NCBI GenBank assembly: GCA_003024985.2
Contig: PXIH01S0007122.1
DNA length: 11,524 nucleotides
Source of the DNA: Euperipatoides rowelli
Lineage: Eukaryota > Onychophora > Udeonychophora > Euonychophora > Peripatopsidae
Reading direction: 5' to 3' (one strand)
Below are positions 7,044 to 11,524 of the stretch, one piece after another. Below the pieces are notes generated by a model that was given only the letters and a program-made list of their open reading frames with translations, had not been told where the DNA came from and searched no databases. How positions within the stretch are numbered: the first letter of the stretch is position 1; each line of letters opens with the position of its first letter. Both the position numbers and the translations under genes were made by a program.

Positions 7044-9798
7044 ATGGTAATATACACTAATGCAAACTCATTGGTTGGAAAAATAGACGAATTGGAATGT
7101 TTGATCAGTGATAATGATTATGATATTATTTGTGTTGTGGAATCGTGGCTTAATAGCAAAGCGGTATCTGAACTAATAAACATAAAGGGATATGAAGTGA
7201 TTAGGAAAGACAGATCAAGTGGTAAAAAAAGTTGGAGGACTTAACTATTATAGGAACTTTTTAGTTTGGATGTAATAGATGAATTGTTAAATGTCTCAGA
7301 AATAATATGGTTTAAACTCAAATATTGTTACCTCATGGTTATGCTGTCTTTGTTACAGACCTCCGGGTAATGACGAAACAACAAGTGATCTGTTTTTAGA
7401 GGGATTAATTAAAGTTTTACATTATATAGAAATTCTATATACAGAAATTTTGTTGATAGGTGACTTCAGCTGTCCCAATATTATGTGGAGTGAAGGCAGT
7501 TTGAAAAGCTCTTATAGCTATTTTGAAGAAAAAAATTTTAGGGTCTTTAATGATGAACTCTTACATCAGATACTAAACAACATACATGTTTCAGAAATAA
7601 ATCTTTCTCTCAATTAGATCTTGTATTTACGTCAAAAGATGAATCAATAGATTTTATATCTTATTTGCCTGCTTTAGGTAATTGTGACCACATATTACTG
7701 TTTTTTGATTTTAATAAAAGTTGTTCACAAAAATGCAGACATAGAAAAAATAGGTATAGAATTTTAATCTCTGTTGGAATCTATTTCCTTTAATGACAAA
7801 TCTTCTTTTGATAAAGAATAAAATTTGAGAAAATTTTTTTTACTAACACACCTAAAAAAATCATTAAAAATAAATCTCACAGAAAAAAACCTCCATGGCT
7901 TTATAAAGACATCAAATTGCTGATCAAACAGAAAATCAAATCTTTTAAAATTTATAAAAATAGCAATTCTTCAGCTGATTTTAATGCATATAAATTTTAA
8001 AGAAACTGTTTAAATAATAAAATAAGAAATCTTCTTTTGTGCTAGGGACAGGGACTTGCAAAAGTTCAATTATGAAAGGTAAATATTTCTAAATTCTCTT
8101 AAAAAATAGAAATATACTTTTCTCACATCTTAAATCCAATAGGAAAACAAATCACAACAAAATTGGCAGTATTGAAATCAATGAAATTCTTGAAGATAAT
8201 GACATTACAAAAAGTAATGAAATGGAAAATTCTTTACAAGATTTAACATCAATGATAAAGCCTTGGAAATTAATAATTTAAAAAATTGTTGTAGCCTACT
8301 CGAAATAATGTTTTAGTTGAGATTGGTGAAAACCAAATTTATAGCATTTGGGCTAAACTTAACAATTCTAACTCGACTTCCGTCGATGGTACAACCAATT
8401 TTCTATTTAAAAATACATTATTTTTTTTCACACCTTTTATTACTAGGGTAATTAATGCCTCGCTTAAATGGGTTTCCATTCATAAGCTATGAAAGATTGG
8501 AATTGTAATACCGAAGTACAAAGGAGGTAACAAAACATTAATAAGTAACTAGAGACCTAAAACAATTTCTTCTGCAGTGTCTATGGTTGCTGAGAGATTA
8601 ATTTTTAAAATGATTGAACAACATATAGATGATACAAACATTATAACTAAACATCAATATGGTTTTAAAAAGGTCAATCAACTATTAACAATCTGTATCA
8701 TTCTAGTGAGATATACATTCGTGGCTGGGAAACCTCAACTCCTACAGATGCCATATTTTTTCGACCTCTCAGCGACCTTTGACACTGTTCAGTTTTTTAA
8801 TAGTGGAATGGATTAATTAATTTTTAAAAGACAGATATATTATTGTCTAGCTTAATAACAGATCTGATCCTCTTATAAATAATGGCCTTCCTCAGGGATC
8901 TGTTTTGTCAGGGATGCTATTTAATGTATTCATGGCAGAACTGTTTGAAGGGATTGAATAAGACATATTTCTTTATGCAGACGATGTAAAAATTATTAAA
9001 GGCATCTCCAATGACTCCGATCAACAAATATTTCAAAGGGATATAAATAAAGTAATTGAATGGTTTGATACAAGCAAACTTAAAATCAATGAAAAAAACC
9101 CAACTACAATGAGATTCTGTGCAAGAAATACTAATTCTCAATATAAAATAAATAACAATACAATCATAATTCATCAACTAAAATCACATAAATATCTGGG
9201 ATTATTTATAGACAGTCGTTTCACGTTTGGCCCTCATATAGATCAGATCATTCTTAAAATTAACAAATCATTTGGATATATAAAAAATAGTCGTAGTTAT
9301 CTTTCCATAGGATCTTTTAAGATTATATACCTTACATACAGTACATCCAGTCTATTATTGAATAAGCTCATGATAGCTACTGATATTTAACAAACGAGAT
9401 ATGAAAAAATTGGAAAGAAAATTCAAAAACTTTACCAAACACATATCTGGCTTATATCATGCTCCTTATGGTGAAAGATTAGAAAAATTAACTGGAATCA
9501 TGTCTCTTTCTGAGAGGTGACATGAATTTTATGTTTAAACATAGTGTCCTTATGGAAAATGTTGAGGGATATTATAAAATATCAACTAATTGTACTAAAA
9601 GTAATAATGATTTCAAGATAATGAAAAACCACTGTAAAATGACAAAAATGCAAAGACATATTACAAATAGAAATATACATTGGTGGAACACTCTTCAACA
9701 AGACATATTTCAGATAAAAACACAATTCATTCAATAAGAGATTAGATGCTTTCTTGGGGAATCACAGTGATTTTAAAAAATTACTGTATGAATATTAG
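7044..9798 (+). pseudogene. Element D ORF2: APE endonuclease and reverse transcriptase
   Basis: ORF2 nicks the target and copies the RNA in place. The endonuclease shows YTNANSL (7050s), VVESWL with the catalytic Glu (7140-7142), a KVGG-type turn (about 7231), CYRPPGN (7351-7371), GDFS (7459-7470, Ser for the usual Asn) and NCDH with the terminal Asp-His (7680-7691). The linker includes PPWLYKDIK (about 7887). The RT shows IGIVIPKYKGG followed by N-stop-RP (8550), HQYGFKK (about 8653), DLSATFDTV (8763-8789), GLPQGSVLS (8884-8910), YADD (8974-8985), HKYLGLFIDSRFTFGPHI in the thumb and a C-terminal NKRLDAFL-type end at 9798. Segments occupy at least five successive frames, and an in-frame stop lies at 8959-8961. 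Order and spacing are otherwise intact, so the copy is old but not rearranged. Confidence 0.85.
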
Positions 9799-10062
9799 TT
9801 AATAGATCATCCCTAACCAGTAGTTATCATTTAAGTTTTCTTTTGACGACTTAAATTTTATTTTCAAACTAACTAAATTTAATTTACATAATCTATTTTT
9901 TTTCCTTGATCAACATATTTAAATATTTACATCCATCTTTTATTGTGTAAAATTTATTTGATTAATAATCTTATTGGTTTTGTATGTTTTAATCTTCCAA
10001 GATACTTTTGCAACTAATTTATTGTAACAAGTAATTAATGACATCTGCTAAATAAATAAATA
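9799..10062 (+). other. Element D 3' UTR and short-repeat tail
   Basis: AT-rich non-coding sequence follows the ORF2 stop and ends ATGACATCTGC then TAAATAAATAAATA (10049-10062). This resembles the 3' ends of CR1/L2/Jockey-type elements, where a short tandem repeat replaces poly-A. The boundary with intron sequence is placed where the repeat ends. Confidence 0.65.
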
Positions 10063-10173
10063 CATTCATTAGTATTTTTATGCCAAAATTGGACAAAACC
10101 TTCTATAAGATTTATTATAAATTATAATGTTTTGAAATTCTAATTAGTAATTTTTTTTCTCTCCTATAAACAG

Positions 10174-10278
10174 GAACATAAAGTGAAATTTTTATTCACA
10201 TTAGTAGGTGGTCATATTTCTCCAATTCTCGTTGCTTGTGAGAAACTGGGTATTCGAGTAATTGACACTAGGCATGAG
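10174..10278 (+). CDS. ILVBL: ILVBL/HACL2-like exon, TPP-binding N-terminal domain
   Basis: This is a 35-codon exon, phase 0 at both ends. The acceptor is a pyrimidine-rich tract ending CAG (10171-10173), and the donor GAG|GTAAGT at 10279 is a perfect consensus. The peptide contains [20 protein letters not shown] and then [10 protein letters not shown]. That is the hallmark start of the thiamine-diphosphate PYR domain in ILVBL/HACL-type enzymes: the GGHISP turn, then the R-H-E triplet. In the acetolactate synthase superfamily the glutamate of R-H-E activates the cofactor by contacting N1' of its pyrimidine ring. The exon boundary falls directly after this glutamate, so the next exon, beyond the window, should begin with the V/Q-T-A-x-x-A-A-D-A-type helix. 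No stop or frameshift is present. The host gene therefore looks intact here, unlike every retroelement frame around it. Confidence 0.9.
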
Positions 10279-10337
10279 GTAAGTTTTTCATGTGCACATC
10301 ATTTAATTTTAACCCCTTTTTGCTGGCCTTGAAAAGA

Positions 10338-10654
10338 CAATCCCCAACTTTCTGGGTTGGCGAGTAGCCTACTATTTAGAGCCATGCATCGCTCATTCAT
10401 GTCAGTCAGGAAAATTGCAGTACATTCAGTGTTGTTTCTGTTTACTGTTTGTAGGTTATGTTGTTTAATTATTTAAATTACAGCCCAGTTTGATTCTTAA
10501 TCTGACTGATATTTTAAAATTAAAACTTCTCTGTCCAAATTTTCAGTACAAAAATGTTCTTTGTAAATAATAAAATTTCATTAAAAATCCAAGCAACCTC
10601 ACAACACATCGTCCGTGACCCCCCAAGGTTCACGACTCACCAGTTGATAAACAG
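10338..10654. mobile_element. Probable hAT-like MITE (about 317 bp)
   Basis: The left end reads CAATCCCCAACTTTCTGGGT. The right end, reverse-complemented, reads CTGTTTATCAACTGGTGAGT. Both resemble the CAGTGGTTCYCAAC... termini of hAT (Charlie-like) elements, and the right end continues with a GTCGTGA...GGGGGTCACG pattern typical of them. The two ends match each other imperfectly. The internal 260 bp are AT-rich and have no open frame. The 8-bp flanks (10330-10337 and 10655-10662) share only about half their bases, so a target-site duplication is not confirmed. It sits 60 bases into the intron after the second ILVBL-like exon. Confidence 0.4.
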
Positions 10655-11235
10655 GAGATAGAGCTTCTATTTCAGCTAGTTACTGCGTTAGGATTTAATA
10701 TTTTATTTATCAAATCAGATAATAAATTATTTATTACTAAAACATTTAGAAATAAGTATCATTTTAGTCAAATATACCTAATCTAGGCAATTGGCGAGTC
10801 CATCTTTTCATCTCTGGGAAGTAATTTATATTCGCTAGATTTGTTGAAAAAATATTTTATTAAATAAAAAGTGTTTTAAATCTGTTTTCAAAATGTGACC
10901 TCCTTAAAATTTGCTTATTCACTTGATAGACAATGGGCCACAATGAACATTTGTCACACTTAATTTACTTCAACAAGTGTAAGCTACATGCAGAATAAAA
11001 ACAAATTATTTTGGAAATTTTTTATTCTTAATTCATAGTTAATCATAATAGCCTAATTAATTCTACTTAAGAAATGGCTTAATTATCAATAAATAAAAAA
11101 ATATACAAATAATTTGGCTTGAAATTATTTTTTAACCGCAGTCCCATATGACATCACCACAAAGTAGTATAAAAATTATTTCTTTGTTAATTTGTTTTGC
11201 ATATGTTTATAATTTATTTCACTTATACCATAAGC
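10655..11235. other. Intronic AT-rich stretch, nothing recognised
   Basis: This should belong to the intron following the second exon, since its donor is at 10279 and no acceptor-exon pair matching the next ILVBL segment is visible. No open frame, RNA or repeat structure stands out. Confidence 0.5.
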
Positions 11236-11524
11236 CAGTGTTTCCCAATTAAATTTTGCCAGGAAACCCTATGGCTTCAGTAGCACTTGATTAAGTTCTT
11301 ATGCACTGCCCCAGAATCTCTTCTCTTTGTTGTTTTAGTTTCTGCAGTCTGATATACATTGTTGTACTTACAATCCATCAATATGGCTCCACTAGCACTT
11401 GTTAAGTTCTCATGCACTGCCCCAGAATATCTTCTCTTTCTTGTTTATTTTCAGCAGGCAGGTAAACATTGCTGTACTTACAATATATCAATATGGCTCC
11501 ACTAGCACTTGTTTAAGTTCTCAT
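11236..11524 (+). mobile_element. hAT-like terminus with internal tandem repeats (truncated)
   Basis: CAGTGTTTCCCAATTAAATT, followed by TTTGCCAGGAAACCCTA, matches the style of hAT family ends (CAGTGTTTCCCAACC...GCCAAGGAACCCC). It leads directly into tandem repeats. The other terminus would lie beyond the window, so identity, length and target-site duplication cannot be checked here. Confidence 0.45.
11270..11524 (+). repeat. Tandem repeat, unit 110-112 bp, 2.3 copies
   Basis: Copies begin with TATGGCT at 11270, 11382 and 11492. The first two copies are 112 and 110 bp, and the third is cut by the window end. Shared blocks include TAGCACTTG, ATGCACTGCCCCAGAAT, TTGTACTTACAAT or CTGTACTTACAAT, and ATCAATATGGCTCCACTAGC. 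Copies 2 and 3 agree better with each other (TCC ACTAGC) than with copy 1 (TTC AGTAGC). That fits an array continuing to the right, with copy 1 as its diverged edge. Confidence 0.9.

Larger units (their letters stand above)
5807..10062 (+). mobile_element. Element D: near full-length CR1/L2-like LINE, inactive
   Basis: This is an APE-type non-LTR retrotransposon copy in sense orientation within the host intron. It has the expected order: ORF1 (2A-like motif, PHD finger, coiled coil, RRM-like strand), ORF2 (APE endonuclease then RT), a short 3' UTR (9799-10048) and a 3' tail of short TAAA/AATA repeats at 10049-10062. A short-repeat tail in place of poly-A is usual in the CR1/L2/Jockey groups. 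The 5' limit is set only by where the ORF1 frame opens (5807); no promoter or target-site duplication was found. At least eight frame changes and several stops (for example 8550-8552 and 8959-8961) show it cannot make working proteins. Clade assignment from motif style is tentative. Confidence 0.8.
4398..10173 (+). other. Intron of the ILVBL-like gene carrying a LINE
   Basis: This 5776-bp phase-0 intron runs from GTAACG to a T/C-rich tract plus CAG. About 4.25 kb of it is retroelement D in sense orientation. The rest is AT-rich sequence with long A and T runs. The intron must be spliced out for the two exon peptides to join into the continuous family sequence (GGELVAEVLK, then [10 protein letters not shown]). 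The element's 3' end lies about 110 bases before the acceptor. Confidence 0.8.

Noticed and set aside
8917-9177. 86-codon frame on the minus strand
   Set aside because: It is antisense to the YADD and thumb region of element D's RT, which is well supported on the + strand.
11270-11524. CRISPR-like array
   Set aside because: The units are about 111 bp and similar throughout. There are no short repeats separated by unique spacers, and the context is a eukaryotic intron.
1-11524. A new multi-gene defence or metabolic system
   Set aside because: Every long coding signal belongs either to decayed LINEs or to the ILVBL-like exons; there is no cluster of intact unknown genes.

Overview
The window is about 70% A+T eukaryotic nuclear DNA, most likely from an arthropod or another invertebrate. 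It has split coding exons with good splice sites, long AT-rich introns, decayed non-LTR retrotransposons in both orientations and hAT-like DNA-transposon ends. There is no prokaryotic gene organisation. The species cannot be read from the sequence. Two unresolved bases (n) lie at 3117 and 3142.

The only host gene I can recognise is on the + strand. Two short phase-0 exons (4344-4397 and 10174-10278) encode consecutive pieces of the N-terminal thiamine-diphosphate-binding region of an ILVBL / HACL2-type protein (acetolactate synthase-like, 2-hydroxyacyl-CoA lyase 2). The second exon ends right after the Arg-His-Glu that carries the family's catalytic glutamate, at a consensus GTAAGT donor. A 5776-bp intron separates the exons. 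The earlier membrane-anchor exon and all later exons appear to lie outside the window.

Region 102-4095 is packed with minus-strand retroelement debris. Element A (about 102-1540) is the C-terminal half of a reverse transcriptase (RT), with DLSKAFDSL and FADD still readable. Element B (about 1590-4095) is a different RT, running from the pre-RT linker through AFD, GLPQGA and YTDD to the C-terminus. B is split by a foreign stretch of about 690 bp (2680-3367). The split is flanked by TTACAGA repeats and lies exactly between RT motif 2 and motif A. The foreign stretch holds an 11-G run, a tRNA box-A-like sequence and a 49-bp near-perfect hairpin at its right edge.

The large intron contains element D (about 5807-10062, + strand), a nearly full-length but broken CR1/L2-like non-LTR element. 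ORF1 has a 2A-like motif (GDIELNTGP), a PHD-type zinc finger, a coiled coil and an RRM-like strand. ORF2 has an APE endonuclease and an RT with YADD. The 3' end is a short TAAA/AATA repeat. Many frameshifts and stops show it is dead. Intron sequence upstream of D (4398-5806) holds a perfect 16-bp hairpin and nothing else I can identify.

Downstream of the second exon are a probable hAT-like MITE (about 10338-10654) and, at the window end, a second hAT-like terminus (11236) that runs into roughly 111-bp tandem repeats. I see no new multi-gene system. The most distinctive signal is the 2A-like recoding motif at the front of a PHD-finger ORF1.
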